DNA of 62,120 bases from Aureispira sp. CCB-QB1 (GTDB taxonomy: Bacteria; Bacteroidota; Bacteroidia; Chitinophagales; Saprospiraceae), in the NCBI RefSeq assembly GCF_000724545.1, contig NZ_JHBV01000036.1:1-62120 (forward strand), written 5' to 3'. The position numbers and the translations under genes were made by a program. The notes beneath the pieces are model-generated. The model saw only the letters and a list, made by a program, of their open reading frames with translations, had not been told where the DNA came from and made no database searches. Numbering within the stretch: the stretch's first letter is position 1; each line of letters starts with the position of its first letter. Shown one piece after another: positions 17,462-26,767 of the stretch.

Positions 17462-18058
17462 CTATTTTTTTAGCTCATGCCATGTTTTGTAATTAGAATA
17501 ATCTTGAACTTTTAGATCTTTGGGAACCGTACGCAAAGGCACACACTCTTTGAGGGTTTGTTGACATTCAGCAGGCAATTGTTGATAGAGTGCAGTGCCC
17601 TCCGTTTTCCAATCTACCATTTCGTCAGGCAAATCTTTGATAATTTTGGCAGGATTACCCACGACTAGTTTTTGATTAGGAATCTTGGTGTTGGCAGGTA
17701 CAAAACACAGCGCACCGATTAGGCAATTATCACCTACCTCAACATCATCCATCAAAACAGCGTTCATTCCGACCAGTGCATTTTTACCTACAGTAGCCCC
17801 ATGGATAATGGCTCCATGACCAATATGCGCTCCTTCTTTTAAATAAACGGTTTTGCCAGGAAAAATATGCACCACGCAGTTCTCTTGCACATTACAACCA
17901 TCCTCAACGATAATTTGCCCCCAATCTCCTCTTAAGACAGCTCCAGGACCAATGTATACCTTGGCACCAATAATAACATTTCCTGTAACATTTGCTTGTG
18001 GGTGTACAAAAGCTGTTTCGTGCACAACAGGTTTGTAACCATTAAATTCGTAAAACAT
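17462..18058 (-). CDS. PaaY-like hexapeptide protein (gamma-carbonic anhydrase family)
   Basis: A 198-residue left-handed beta-helix protein, with hexapeptide repeats from about residue 12 to 150 (VTGNVIIGAKVYIGPGAVLRG, GAHIGHGAIIHGATVG, ALVGMNAVLMDDVEVG). Histidines at VHIF and at HIGHG are placed like the metal ligands of gamma-carbonic anhydrases. The C-terminal helix with TEGTALYQQLPAECQQTL resembles PaaY-type proteins, which act as thioesterases or have weak carbonic anhydrase activity. I chose the ATG at 18058 because MFYEFNGYKPVV is the usual beginning; an in-frame upstream ATG at 18100 adds 14 residues. No phenylacetate genes are nearby, so the substrate is open. Confidence 0.85.
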   Translation of the reverse strand: MFYEFNGYKPVVHETAFVHPQANVTGNVIIGAKVYIGPGAVLRGDWGQIIVEDGCNVQENCVVHIFPGKTVYLKEGAHIGHGAIIHGATVGKNALVGMNAVLMDDVEVGDNCLIGALCFVPANTKIPNQKLVVGNPAKIIKDLPDEMVDWKTEGTALYQQLPAECQQTLKECVPLRTVPKDLKVQDYSNYKTWHELKK

Positions 18059-18241
18059 TTTTTTCGTTTTGTGTATTTTTAACAATAATCTATTTCTCAA
18101 TAGTTAGCTGCGCTGCTAACTATTAATTTCTTATACAAAAGACTTATTTGTCCAAGATATTATTTTGAGGTAGCAAATTATTGTTTTGAATATATTTAGT
18201 AATAGCTAAGAAGGCAACAAGTACATTACCCGCTAGGCGTT

Positions 18242-19576
18242 TTAGTCGACCAATTCTAGACTAAATGGCATTATTTCCATAGTTTCTTGATGTTGCCACC
18301 AACCTTTGAGTTGGCAATTAGCAAAGTAACCATTGAATCGTTCTCTTTGTTCATTATTTTTGATTCGATAAAAATTGAGCGTAGCTTCTATAGATGCCTC
18401 GAAATTCCCTTCGATGGGCAATTTACGATGAGGTCTATTGGGATACCAATAGAAACCTTGCAATTTCCCATAATTAAAAGAGGCTTCCATCTGAATTGGC
18501 GTTTCCCCAATTTTTCCTGCAAATATATATTTTTTAGAGCTAGAATAATCTATTTTTGTACAAGGTTCATCTTTCCAAGGAATAGGAGTAGGAAGGTTGT
18601 TGAGTGTATATTGTGCTCCATTCCAATCCCAGCGAATATGTTTGTTAGGTGAAAATTCAAGAACAATAGATGAGGCATGGATATTAAGATTGAAATTTAC
18701 TTGGTCTAATTGTTCGATACCAAGCCAATGTTTCCAATGGTCTTGGTTTTGTGTCAGTCCTTCTTTGGAATAAGTTTTTTCAATCAAAAAGAAACCAGAA
18801 TGTTTTGGTTGGAGGACTTTATTTTGAGCCCAAAAAGGAAGCGCTGCTTCTAAGCGGGCATACATTTGAGACGAAAATACTTGCGAAGAAATATTATGCC
18901 ATGTTCCTTTTTTCTTTTCCCATACCCAAAATCTAATATCATGCTTTTGATATGTGCCGTTTAATGTACGAATAGATCTTCCTACATTGGCCATATCTTG
19001 AGCAATTCGACTCAAAGCATCCTCGTCATTAGGAATACTAGTATTGCCTTGTGCTATTAACTCTTTTAAATCATTATAATGGAATTCTATCTCCTCTTGA
19101 TACCCACCATAACTTTCTTGAGACTGCACGGCCAACAAGACGATAGGATGACCATCTTTGCTATTTAATAACTGATAATGCGATACCCAGTCTTGTTCCC
19201 CTGATGTGCCATACCAGCCTCCTTCGAATTGAATGTTGGTAGTAGATGCTTTTCTTAGGTTATAATAATAAGAATAATCGCCATCTTCTACGCCCTCTAA
19301 AAACTGTATGGTATCTGCGCGGAGTTGCAGACGAGTTTTTGGAGCTTCTAAAGGAAAGTGGTAACTAAAAAAAGGAAGTTCATTGATGTATTGGGCTAAA
19401 GGAGGTAGGGTATTAAATGTTGGTGTTGTCGAGTTAGACGAGGAATCAGAAATTGTTTTAGAATGAAGTGTGGTATTGTTGCTAGGAGCACTATTCTCTT
19501 TCATGTTTTCCTTGTTTACAGCATTCTGGCAACTGCAAAGAACTAAAATGAGTGCAAAATAAAATAATATTTTCAT
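18242..19576 (-). CDS. Lipoprotein of unknown function
   Basis: A 444-residue lipoprotein. The signal peptide ends in a lipobox LCSC with Cys16; a Ser/Thr/Asn-rich stretch follows to about residue 55. The middle (about 100-250) is mixed alpha/beta with many aromatic residues. The C-terminal 110 residues have the pattern seen in small beta-rich modules (FAGKIGETPIQMEASF, LQGFYWYPN, IEGNF, GYFANCQLKGWW), which recur in Bacteroidota exported proteins without a known role. It is an isolated gene, with 140-280 bp on both sides. I do not recognise a catalytic motif. Confidence 0.8.
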   Translation of the reverse strand: MKILFYFALILVLCSCQNAVNKENMKENSAPSNNTTLHSKTISDSSSNSTTPTFNTLPPLAQYINELPFFSYHFPLEAPKTRLQLRADTIQFLEGVEDGDYSYYYNLRKASTTNIQFEGGWYGTSGEQDWVSHYQLLNSKDGHPIVLLAVQSQESYGGYQEEIEFHYNDLKELIAQGNTSIPNDEDALSRIAQDMANVGRSIRTLNGTYQKHDIRFWVWEKKKGTWHNISSQVFSSQMYARLEAALPFWAQNKVLQPKHSGFFLIEKTYSKEGLTQNQDHWKHWLGIEQLDQVNFNLNIHASSIVLEFSPNKHIRWDWNGAQYTLNNLPTPIPWKDEPCTKIDYSSSKKYIFAGKIGETPIQMEASFNYGKLQGFYWYPNRPHRKLPIEGNFEASIEATLNFYRIKNNEQRERFNGYFANCQLKGWWQHQETMEIMPFSLELVD

Positions 19577-19854
19577 TGGTTTTGATATTGTGAGGAATCC
19601 TATAGGCGTTTAGGAATATTCGATGAAGTTGTTTGGTTGAATAATTGTAGCGTGTTGAACATATTCAACTTTCTATCTAAAATACTGTTATTTTTATGTT
19701 ATTTATAGATAGGACAGCAAGGATTTAATCATGAAGCACGACATTGTTAAAAAAAATCTACAAAAGAGCCAATTTCTTTTTGTATTTTCGCAAGCCAAAC
19801 AAAGAAAACCGCTGTTGGTATAACAAACAGGTAAAATAAAAGAATATAAGAAAA

Positions 19855-21195
19855 ATGGGGTATTTTATTATGGGAATGCAGCTCTTATTGAGCTTGTCAA
19901 TTTTAGTAACATTACATGAATTTGGGCATTATTGGACCGCCAAGAAATTTGGTATGCGTGTGGAGAAATTTTTCTTGTTTTTTGATGCAGGATTTCATTT
20001 GTATAAGAAAAAAATAGGAGAAACAGAGTATGGAATTGGTTGGTTGCCTTTGGGGGGGTATGTGAAAATTTCAGGGATGATTGACGAAAGCATGGATCGA
20101 GAGGCCATGGCTCAACCACCTCAACCTTGGGAATTCCGTTCCAAACCAGCTTGGCAACGCTTGATTGTAATGATAGGAGGGGTGACGGTTAATTTTTTGC
20201 TAGGGATCTTTTTGTTTGCGATGCTATCGTGGATTTATGGCGATAAGTACTTGCCAGCAGAAAATGCTGTTTATGGAATTGCCGTTTCTGGTTTAGCAGA
20301 AGAAATGGGGTTGCAAGATGGAGATAAAGTTTTGGCAATCGGAGAGGAGCCTTTTGATAAATTTAATTCGGGAGTTGTGACCGCCAAAATGCTTTTGGAT
20401 CAAGTTTTTGAACTTACAATAGAACGAAATGGAGAAAAAATGACATTAACAGTGCCTGATAGTACTGTCGTCAAATTGACCAAATATAGCAAGAAAAAAA
20501 TTCGCTTATTCGAACCAAGGGTGCCTTTTGTGGCAAAACAAATTGCAGGAAAATCGCCAGCAGAAAAAGTAGGGTTTGAACGAGAAGATTCTATTGTAGC
20601 ACTAAATGGCATACCAACACCTTTTTTTAACGACTTTTTGGCAATAGCATCTGAAGAAAAAGACAAAGATATAACCGTTGATTTTTATCGAAATGGAGAA
20701 CTTCAAACCAAGACTGTTCATACAACAGAAAATGGAATAATTGGAATAGCTCCTTATGGACCACCTCGATTTTTTGCCTTAGATACAATTCATTATGGTT
20801 TCTTTGAGTCTTTTCCTGTCGCTGTCGTCAAAAGTTACGACTTTTTGGCCAATCAAATCAAAGCATTTGGACAGATGTTTACCAATAGAATTAAGGCACA
20901 AGATAGCTTAGGAGGATTTATTTCCATCGGTCAAATGTTTCCTCCTTATTGGGATTGGGAATATTTTTGGAGAATGACAGCCATTTTATCGCTAATTTTA
21001 GGCTTTATGAATTTACTGCCAATTCCTGCTTTAGATGGTGGGCATGTACTCTTTTTACTTTTTGAAATCGTAGCACGTCGACCCGTTAACGAAAAGGTTT
21101 TGGAATATGCACAAGTAGTTGGAATTATCTTGCTGCTAGGTTTGTTATTATTTGCAAATGGCTTAGATATTTATGGGATTTTCTTTCCCTCGTAA
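19855..21195 (+). CDS. rseP: RseP-type site-2 intramembrane protease
   Basis: A 446-residue inner-membrane zinc metalloprotease of family M50. The zinc motif HEFGH is at residues 21-25 within the first membrane helix, and the third ligand is Asp394 in LLPIPALDGGH. Two PDZ-like domains lie between (about 130-200 with GLAEEMGLQDGDKVLAI; about 220-295 with SPAEKVGFEREDSIVAL). RseP cuts membrane-bound anti-sigma factors and leftover signal peptides. The membrane anti-sigma factor encoded at 3495 would be a plausible type of substrate, but that is inference. All catalytic residues are present. The gene stands alone, divergent from the lipoprotein gene. Confidence 0.96.
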   Translation: MGYFIMGMQLLLSLSILVTLHEFGHYWTAKKFGMRVEKFFLFFDAGFHLYKKKIGETEYGIGWLPLGGYVKISGMIDESMDREAMAQPPQPWEFRSKPAWQRLIVMIGGVTVNFLLGIFLFAMLSWIYGDKYLPAENAVYGIAVSGLAEEMGLQDGDKVLAIGEEPFDKFNSGVVTAKMLLDQVFELTIERNGEKMTLTVPDSTVVKLTKYSKKKIRLFEPRVPFVAKQIAGKSPAEKVGFEREDSIVALNGIPTPFFNDFLAIASEEKDKDITVDFYRNGELQTKTVHTTENGIIGIAPYGPPRFFALDTIHYGFFESFPVAVVKSYDFLANQIKAFGQMFTNRIKAQDSLGGFISIGQMFPPYWDWEYFWRMTAILSLILGFMNLLPIPALDGGHVLFLLFEIVARRPVNEKVLEYAQVVGIILLLGLLLFANGLDIYGIFFPS

Positions 21196-21385
21196 ATTTA
21201 TTTGTTATTAAAGCGTTAAAAAACCAACTTCAACTACCCAATTAACGTTTAATGAGGTACAGTAAAAGCGGTTTCTAAAGTTAAAATCAAACAATAATAG
21301 AGGTTATTATAAACGTGTATTTTATGATAATGTCTGTTATCCTTAATTGTAAACAATTACTTATGATTGTTATAATCTAATAAAT

Positions 21386-22072
21386 ATGATGACACCAAAA
21401 TATTTCCTTGCACTAGTTCTTAGTTTTTTTGCCTTGACGACAATGGCGCAAGAAGAATCTGATATTGTTGAAGTATATGGTCTGATTGTGACCAAAGGGC
21501 AAGCTGCTCAATATGCTTATGTTCCTTTTGTAACAGTAGCGGTAAAAGGGACAACACGAGGAACATATGCCAATTACGAAGGAATGTACTCTATTGTTGT
21601 TAAGAAAGGGCAAACATTATCTTTTTCAGCAGTAGGTTTTGAGGCTAGAGATATTGTTATTCCTGAAGATATCAACGGTATGTATCATAGTTTGACGGTA
21701 GAATTAGAACCAGCAGAGATAAATATGGAAGAAGTTACCGTTTTTCCTTGGCCAGATCGCAACAATTTGGCAGCAGAATTTTTGGCAATGCAACCCAACC
21801 GTGCAGGTCAATTAGAAGCTATCGCTAAGGATAATCTAGATAAACAACAACTATTAGCAGTCGCTAATGCAACAGATGCCGATGGTAGAGAAAGTTCTAT
21901 TCGATACTTGCGCCAACAATCAAGCGACTATTCTTATCAAGGTCAACAAGCGCCACAGTCTATTTTTGATCCAATTGCATGGGGGAAATTCTTTAACCAG
22001 TGGAAAAAGAAAAAACGAACGGCTAAGGAAGAACAAATGATTAAGATATTAGAGGGAGAGAACGGAAGATAA
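21386..22072 (+). CDS. Exported carboxypeptidase-regulatory-like protein
   Basis: A 228-residue exported protein with a signal peptide to about residue 21 (FFALTTMAQ). Residues about 28-115 form a carboxypeptidase-regulatory-like (CarboxypepD_reg) beta-sandwich: VYGLIVTKGQAAQYAYVPF, VAVKGTTRGTYANYEG, FSAVGFEARDIVIPE. This module is common at the N-terminus of TonB-dependent receptors, but no plug or barrel follows here. The C-terminal half is helical, Gln/Asn-rich and ends basic (KKKKRTAKEEQM). A clear intrinsic terminator lies 35 bp downstream. Its role is unknown, probably periplasmic or outer-membrane associated. Confidence 0.85.
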   Translation: MMTPKYFLALVLSFFALTTMAQEESDIVEVYGLIVTKGQAAQYAYVPFVTVAVKGTTRGTYANYEGMYSIVVKKGQTLSFSAVGFEARDIVIPEDINGMYHSLTVELEPAEINMEEVTVFPWPDRNNLAAEFLAMQPNRAGQLEAIAKDNLDKQQLLAVANATDADGRESSIRYLRQQSSDYSYQGQQAPQSIFDPIAWGKFFNQWKKKKRTAKEEQMIKILEGENGR

Positions 22073-22106
22073 TAGGGTTTAGTTAGTATGTATTAACATT
22101 AACAGG

Positions 22107-22145
22107 AAAGTCATCGCTTTTATAAATTGGGCGATGACTTTTTGC
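22107..22145 (+). terminator. Intrinsic terminator
   Basis: AAAGTCATCGC (22107-22117) pairs perfectly with GCGATGACTTT (22131-22141), followed by further T residues. It ends the gene at 21386 a few bases before the convergent mqnB stop. Confidence 0.85.
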
Positions 22146-22148
22146 TTT

Positions 22149-22823
22149 TTACTCAGAAAATAAATCAATAATTTCTACGGCAACCTTATTCAAGTTGTCA
22201 ATAGCCAAAGGAATGTTCCAATTATCTTTGTTGCGAGACTCTACATAATTGGAAACACTACGAACTTGCAAACAATCAATTTGATGTTGTAGGCAAGCAT
22301 AAAAGATAGCAGCCCCTTCCATAGATTCTAAATCAGCGGTATATTTGCCTTGAATTTTTTTAATACTTTCTAAGGTGCCGTGTACTTTGCTGACGGTTAT
22401 GGCAGTAGCCTGCGGCAAAAACTTGTGTTCTGTGTTAGGGGCATATAGTTTTCCATTAATATAAGGCGGCTCATTCCAGTCCATCAATTGCATTTCGAAT
22501 AAATCGGTAAAACTTCCATCGGCTTCTTCCACTCCCACATCGGCAAAACGATCGTTAACAATTTGAAATACTTCTCCAATCTTGAAGTTCTTATTAAAAG
22601 CACCAGCAATACCTAAATTTAGAACCAAATCAAAATTATGCTGTGCCAATACTGTGGCTAATGCAAAACTTGTGTGAATTGGTCCAACTCCTGTCACTAA
22701 AATATGAATGTCTATCTTTTGGGAAAAGAAGCGTCTGTTTTCTTTGTTTTTAAAATTACTTTTTAAGTAATCTAATAAAGGGATAATTTCAAATTCTGTA
22801 GCACTAGCGACCAATAATTTCAT
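22149..22823 (-). CDS. mqnB: Futalosine hydrolase (menaquinone, MqnB)
   Basis: A 224-residue nucleoside phosphorylase-fold protein. MqnB removes hypoxanthine from futalosine in the alternative menaquinone pathway. Seen are the N-terminal KLLVASATEFEIIPLLDYL, the fold motif VTGVGPIHTSFALATVL, the glycine-rich LVLNLGIAGAF, and the base/ribose pocket DLESMEGAAIFYACL with the conserved Glu-Ser-Met-Glu. The last part RSVSNYVESRNKDNWNI is typical of futalosine hydrolases rather than MTA/SAH nucleosidases, which is why I prefer that name. The length fits. No other menaquinone gene is in the window. It is convergent with the gene at 21386. Confidence 0.85.
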   Translation of the reverse strand: MKLLVASATEFEIIPLLDYLKSNFKNKENRRFFSQKIDIHILVTGVGPIHTSFALATVLAQHNFDLVLNLGIAGAFNKNFKIGEVFQIVNDRFADVGVEEADGSFTDLFEMQLMDWNEPPYINGKLYAPNTEHKFLPQATAITVSKVHGTLESIKKIQGKYTADLESMEGAAIFYACLQHQIDCLQVRSVSNYVESRNKDNWNIPLAIDNLNKVAVEIIDLFSE

Positions 22824-23326
22824 TGTGTTGAATACATTATTTTGTGGTAAAATCGTATTTGTCTGATTATTAATAAAATATACTTTTGTTGTCTAAAGCT
22901 TTAAATGGTTGATAAACAACAGCGAAGCATCCACAACTGAAGGGCATACCACCGCCAACTAAGCTTGCCGAGTAGTGCAAAGGAACTAGCTGTTGATGAG
23001 CAAACCAAGCATAGCGAGCTCACGACCGAAGGGAGTAACAAAGTGAATGACTGCGAAGTATAATAATCAAGACGATTCCTTGAATGATAATTAGAATAAG
23101 TTTATGCAAAGCGACATAAAAGTACTATTTTTCCCAATAGTAGACCATTAAATTTTTGGTTTTTCTACGATAAGTTGCTTCAAGATTGTAATAGATAAGA
23201 GATCGTACGAAGACGTAAAGGAATGATGCTTTAATCGAAGGCATTGGGTAACATGACAATAGCTGTATTGGATAGTTTTAGTAGCTACTATACAACGGCA
23301 GAAAAATATAGAATTAAATAAAACTT
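22824..23326. other. 503-bp intergenic region with dispersed repeat
   Basis: The gap between the divergent mqnB and TPR-AAA+ genes. It carries the GC-richer repeat block at about 22930-23060 listed separately. The remaining sequence, 23061-23326, shows no gene, tRNA or strong hairpin and probably holds the promoter of the TPR-AAA+ operon. Confidence 0.55.
22930..23060. repeat. Dispersed intergenic repeat, copy 1
   Basis: A block richer in GC than its surroundings. Its 30-bp core at 23014-23043 (GCGAGCTCACGACCG, A, AGGGAGTAACAAAG) matches the core at 35057-35086 at 29 of 30 positions. It contains further words shared with the other intergenic copies (AAGCTTGC, TGATGAG, AGCGAAG). It has no open frame of note and is not a tandem array. 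Confidence 0.75.
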
Positions 23327-24661
23327 ATGAACAACACACTTAAAAATTTAAGAGAAGCGGTTGCTTTATCTCCTGACAACGCTATTTTAAGAAAAATGCT
23401 AGCTAAAGAATTGATGAATCAAAGCTATTGGTCAGAAGCAGAAATGGAGTTAAAAGTCGTTTTGCGCTTAACGGGAGAAGACCAAGAAGCAAAACTTTGG
23501 TTGGCTCAAACCTATTGGGCATTAGATAAAAAGTCAGTTGCGGCAGTTATTGCAGAGGAATTAGAAGAACAAGGTTGCGACACACCTGCATTTACCTTTT
23601 TATTGGCACAACTAGCTTTGGAAAATAAGGACTTACCCAAAGCAAAGGCGTACTATGAAAAAGCCATTGATGCTAATTTAGCACTAAAAGATACAGGCTT
23701 TGAAGCACAACTTAAAAATACTATTTTGGATAGTGGCATGGCGATGGGAAATACAACGGAATCTTCTGAAGAGGATACACCTTTTTTTGCCGATATAGAG
23801 AAACCTGCTATTTCTTTTGAGCAGGTGGGGGGATTAGAGTCTATTAAGAAAGAGATTGCTTTAAAAATTATCCATCCTTTAAAAAATCCTCAAATCTATG
23901 AGGCTTATGGTAAAAAAATAGGAGGAGGCGTTTTGTTGTATGGACCTCCAGGATGTGGAAAGACATTATTGGCAAGGGCGACGGCTGGTGAAATAAATGC
24001 TTCTTTTATCAATGTTGGGATTAGTGATATTTTGGATATGTGGGTAGGAAGCAGCGAGCGCAATTTGCATGAAATTTTTCAAAAAGCTAGAGCTAGCAAG
24101 CCTTGTGTCTTATTTTTTGATGAGGTAGATGCCTTGGGAGCGAGTCGTTCTAACATGCAAAATTCTTCTAGCCGTTTTATTGTCAATCAATTTCTGGATG
24201 AATTGGACGGGATTCGTTATTCCAACGATGGTTTATTAATTCTAGCAGCTACAAATAGCCCTTGGTATTTAGATGCTGCTTTTCGTCGCCCAGGACGTTT
24301 TGATCGAATCATTTTTGTGCAACCACCTGATGCACCTGCACGAGAAGCCATCCTAAACTTGTATCTGGAGCAAATCCCTAAGGAGGCAGGAATTAATATC
24401 TCTAAATTGGTTAAGCAAACTAAGGATTACTCTGGAGCTGATCTAAAAGCTATTATTGATATTGCTGTAGAAAGTAAATTGGAAGAGTCTCTAATGCAAA
24501 ATAAAGTTGTTCCCATTACCCAAAAAGACTTGCTAAACGCGATTAAACGCCATCAACCTTCTACCAAAGATTGGTTGGCTACTGCTAAAAATCACGTCTT
24601 ATATGCCAATCAGAGTGGTCTATATGATGATGTTATGAAATATCTTAACCTGAAAAAATAA
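23327..24661 (+). CDS. AAA+ ATPase with N-terminal TPR domain (Cdc48/FtsH-like)
   Basis: A 444-residue cytoplasmic protein. Residues about 1-130 hold three to four TPR-like helical pairs (NLREAVALSPDNAILRKM, AKLWLAQTYWALDKKS). A classical AAA domain follows from about 165 to 390, preceded by ISFEQVGGLESIKKEI: Walker A GPPGCGKT near 206-213, Walker B VLFFDEVDAL near 262-271, and the second region of homology AAFRRPGRFDR with arginine-finger residues. It resembles one D-domain of the p97/VAT family. TPR regions probably bind a substrate or adaptor. There is no protease domain. The next gene, another TPR protein in the membrane, begins 1 bp after its stop, so they are one operon. Confidence 0.9.
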   Translation: MNNTLKNLREAVALSPDNAILRKMLAKELMNQSYWSEAEMELKVVLRLTGEDQEAKLWLAQTYWALDKKSVAAVIAEELEEQGCDTPAFTFLLAQLALENKDLPKAKAYYEKAIDANLALKDTGFEAQLKNTILDSGMAMGNTTESSEEDTPFFADIEKPAISFEQVGGLESIKKEIALKIIHPLKNPQIYEAYGKKIGGGVLLYGPPGCGKTLLARATAGEINASFINVGISDILDMWVGSSERNLHEIFQKARASKPCVLFFDEVDALGASRSNMQNSSSRFIVNQFLDELDGIRYSNDGLLILAATNSPWYLDAAFRRPGRFDRIIFVQPPDAPAREAILNLYLEQIPKEAGINISKLVKQTKDYSGADLKAIIDIAVESKLEESLMQNKVVPITQKDLLNAIKRHQPSTKDWLATAKNHVLYANQSGLYDDVMKYLNLKK

Positions 24662-24662
24662 A

Positions 24663-25916
24663 ATGATTGATCAAGAACAATTTTTAAACCGTGCTCAATC
24701 TTTGATAGATGTCCATCGTTATGAAATGGCTTTGCAAGAGCTGCAAAAAGCGATGGAAATAAATCCCGATAATGGGCATGCTTGGTTGCTAATGCTCATT
24801 TGTTATACCAAGATGGGAAAAACTGACAAAGCGATTGATATTGCACGTCAATTGTTAAGTACGTATCCCGAAGAACCATTGATTTATTTTCTTTTGGCAT
24901 TGAACCTAACGGATGAAGAGGCATTGGTAGAAGCAGAAGAAATTGCCTTGGTAGGACTAAACATAGCGCCTACCTATGTTAATTTACTAGGGTTGTTAGG
25001 GCGTATTCATCTAATACGAAAAGATTGGGAAGCAGCTCTTAGATATGCCGATGAAGGCTTGGCAATTGATCCGAGTGAAGTCGATTGTTTGAATATTCGG
25101 GTAAAAGCTCTTACACAGTTGGGTCGAAAGGAGGAGTTGAAGGCTTCTATGGAAGATACCTTATCGGCAGAGCCGAATAATCCTTATACGCATAATAATA
25201 TCGGTTGGTCAAAACTTCAAGCAGGGGATCACGAAGGAGCAAAAGAGCATTTTGCACAAGCATTACGCATTAATCCTAATTTAGATGATGCTAGAATAGG
25301 TTTGTTGGAGGCTTTGAAAGCGAAAAATTTTATGTATCGAATTTTCTTGAGTTGGATGTTCTGGATGGCAAACAAGACGGAAGGTTCTCAATGGTTCATA
25401 ATCATTGGCTTGTATTTTGGCGCACGTTATTTAAGGCAAATATCGGCGCATTATCCCTTTTTGATTCCTGTGGTTGTTTTATTGGCAATCGCTTTCTATA
25501 TGACATGGGTGATGAATCCTTTATTCAATTTATTTATCAAATTAGATAAAACGGCTCGGTATGCATTAACCCCTGAAGAATCTAGTGGGGCAAATGTTGT
25601 TGGTATTGGTGTTGCTGTAGGGCTAACTGCTATTGCTACTTATGCGCTCACAGGTTGGGATGAGGCTTCTTTGATTGCTATTTTTGCTTTGTCAATTGTT
25701 ATACCGAGTTATATGTATTTTGACTTTAAGGGCACAACGTATGAAATGCATGCGAAAGTCTCTGCCATTGCCTTTTGGGGGATTGGCTCATTAGCATTGC
25801 TTGGTGTGCTGTTAGGAATGTCTGGTGCCAATAGTTTATGGACGATCTATTTTCTAGGTTTCTTTGGCTATCAATTTGCTGCTAATTACTGGAATATGAA
25901 TAATTCAAATCGGTGA
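24663..25916 (+). CDS. TPR protein with C-terminal membrane domain
   Basis: A 417-residue protein. Residues about 1-220 are tandem TPR motifs (ALQELQKAMEINPDNGHAWL; ALRYADEGLAIDPSEVDCL; AKEHFAQALRINPNLDDARI). The C-terminal half has about five to six hydrophobic segments from about residue 230 to 410, with a short polar loop after NPLFNLFIKLDKTARYALTP. Start and stop place it 1 bp behind the TPR-AAA+ gene, so a physical partnership is likely: the membrane part could anchor the ATPase (inference). The family is not one I can name beyond TPR. Confidence 0.85.
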   Translation: MIDQEQFLNRAQSLIDVHRYEMALQELQKAMEINPDNGHAWLLMLICYTKMGKTDKAIDIARQLLSTYPEEPLIYFLLALNLTDEEALVEAEEIALVGLNIAPTYVNLLGLLGRIHLIRKDWEAALRYADEGLAIDPSEVDCLNIRVKALTQLGRKEELKASMEDTLSAEPNNPYTHNNIGWSKLQAGDHEGAKEHFAQALRINPNLDDARIGLLEALKAKNFMYRIFLSWMFWMANKTEGSQWFIIIGLYFGARYLRQISAHYPFLIPVVVLLAIAFYMTWVMNPLFNLFIKLDKTARYALTPEESSGANVVGIGVAVGLTAIATYALTGWDEASLIAIFALSIVIPSYMYFDFKGTTYEMHAKVSAIAFWGIGSLALLGVLLGMSGANSLWTIYFLGFFGYQFAANYWNMNNSNR

Positions 25917-26046
25917 TATGATTAAAGCAGCGATAGGTTTAATGTCTTCTTGTCTATATTGCTTTTTTCGATTTATGTTTACTTTGTCATGCCCTTGGTT
26001 TTGGGGATTGATTTGTACGGAACTTTGTAGTATTTTTTTTAAAATC

Positions 26047-26079
26047 CTTGTTATTACTCCACTTATTTTACTACATTTG
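26047..26079 (+). promoter_or_regulatory. Candidate promoter of ndk
   Basis: CTTG at 26047-26050 and TACATTTG at 26072-26079 match the Bacteroidota -33 and -7 elements (TTTG, TAnnTTTG), 21 bp apart. The ndk start is about 60 bp further on. The -7 box is exact; the -33 box has one mismatch. Confidence 0.55.
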
Positions 26080-26139
26080 CGGCAAGCTTAATAAGCAAAC
26101 AAAAATAAAATTTATAAACTAACAAATAAACGTAGGAAA

Positions 26140-26559
26140 ATGGCTACTAATAGAACGCTAACAATGATTAAACCTGATGCTGTAAAAGCAGGACACATTG
26201 GTGGAATTTTGAACCAAATTAATGAAGCTGGTTTTAGAATCGTTGCAATGAAAATGACTCAGTTGACTAAAGCTGGTGCAGAAGCATTTTATGCCGTACA
26301 TAAGGAAAGACCTTTCTTTGGTGAGTTGGTAGAATTCATGACTTCTGGTCCTATCGTAGCAGCTATTTTAGAAAAAGATAATGCTGTTGAGGATTTCCGT
26401 ACGTTGATTGGTGCTACTAATCCTGCTGAAGCTGCTGAAGGAACTATCCGTGCAAAATATGCTAAGAGCATTGGTGAGAATGCGGTACACGGTTCTGATT
26501 CTGATGAGAATGCTGAAATCGAAGGTAACTTCCACTTTGGTGGTGTTGAGCAATTCTAA
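26140..26559 (+). CDS. ndk: Nucleoside diphosphate kinase
   Basis: A 139-residue enzyme of the usual size that moves the gamma phosphate from ATP to other nucleoside diphosphates through a phospho-histidine. Seen are the N-terminal [19 protein letters not shown], the [10 protein letters not shown] segment, the [21 protein letters not shown] nucleotide site, and the active-site histidine in NAVHGSDS. All family residues look intact. The gene has its own candidate promoter upstream and a strong intrinsic terminator 40 bp downstream, so it is a single-gene transcript. Confidence 0.98.
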   Translation: MATNRTLTMIKPDAVKAGHIGGILNQINEAGFRIVAMKMTQLTKAGAEAFYAVHKERPFFGELVEFMTSGPIVAAILEKDNAVEDFRTLIGATNPAEAAEGTIRAKYAKSIGENAVHGSDSDENAEIEGNFHFGGVEQF

Positions 26560-26598
26560 ATAGAAGCTCGCTAAGAGTTACACATATATTTTTATGAG

Positions 26599-26633
26599 AG
26601 GTGGTCTTGATTTTTTCAAGACCACCTTTTTTT
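26599..26633 (+). terminator. Intrinsic terminator of ndk
   Basis: GGTGGTCTTGA (26600-26610) pairs perfectly with TCAAGACCACC (26616-26626) over a five-T loop and is followed by seven T residues: a textbook intrinsic terminator. Confidence 0.95.
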
Positions 26634-26767
26634 GTACCAAAGCAAAAAATCTACGAAGTATTAATTTACAATATGCGTATATATTTTATCTTTAGTATCG
26701 ATCAAGTTATCCCCTTGCCTTGTTTGTATTTTCTAATGTGCGATTATTGCTAATAAATGTAAAATAT

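Noticed and set aside
21207-21253. A terminator after rseP (ATTAAAGCGTTAA with TTAACGTTTAAT)
   Set aside because: The stem is A/T-rich with a bulge and a 22-base loop, and lacks a T-tract.
22824-23326. A tRNA or other structured RNA in the GC-richer intergenic block
   Set aside because: No cloverleaf, no T-loop GGTTCGAATCC-like sequence and no long stems were found; the block is better explained as a dispersed repeat.
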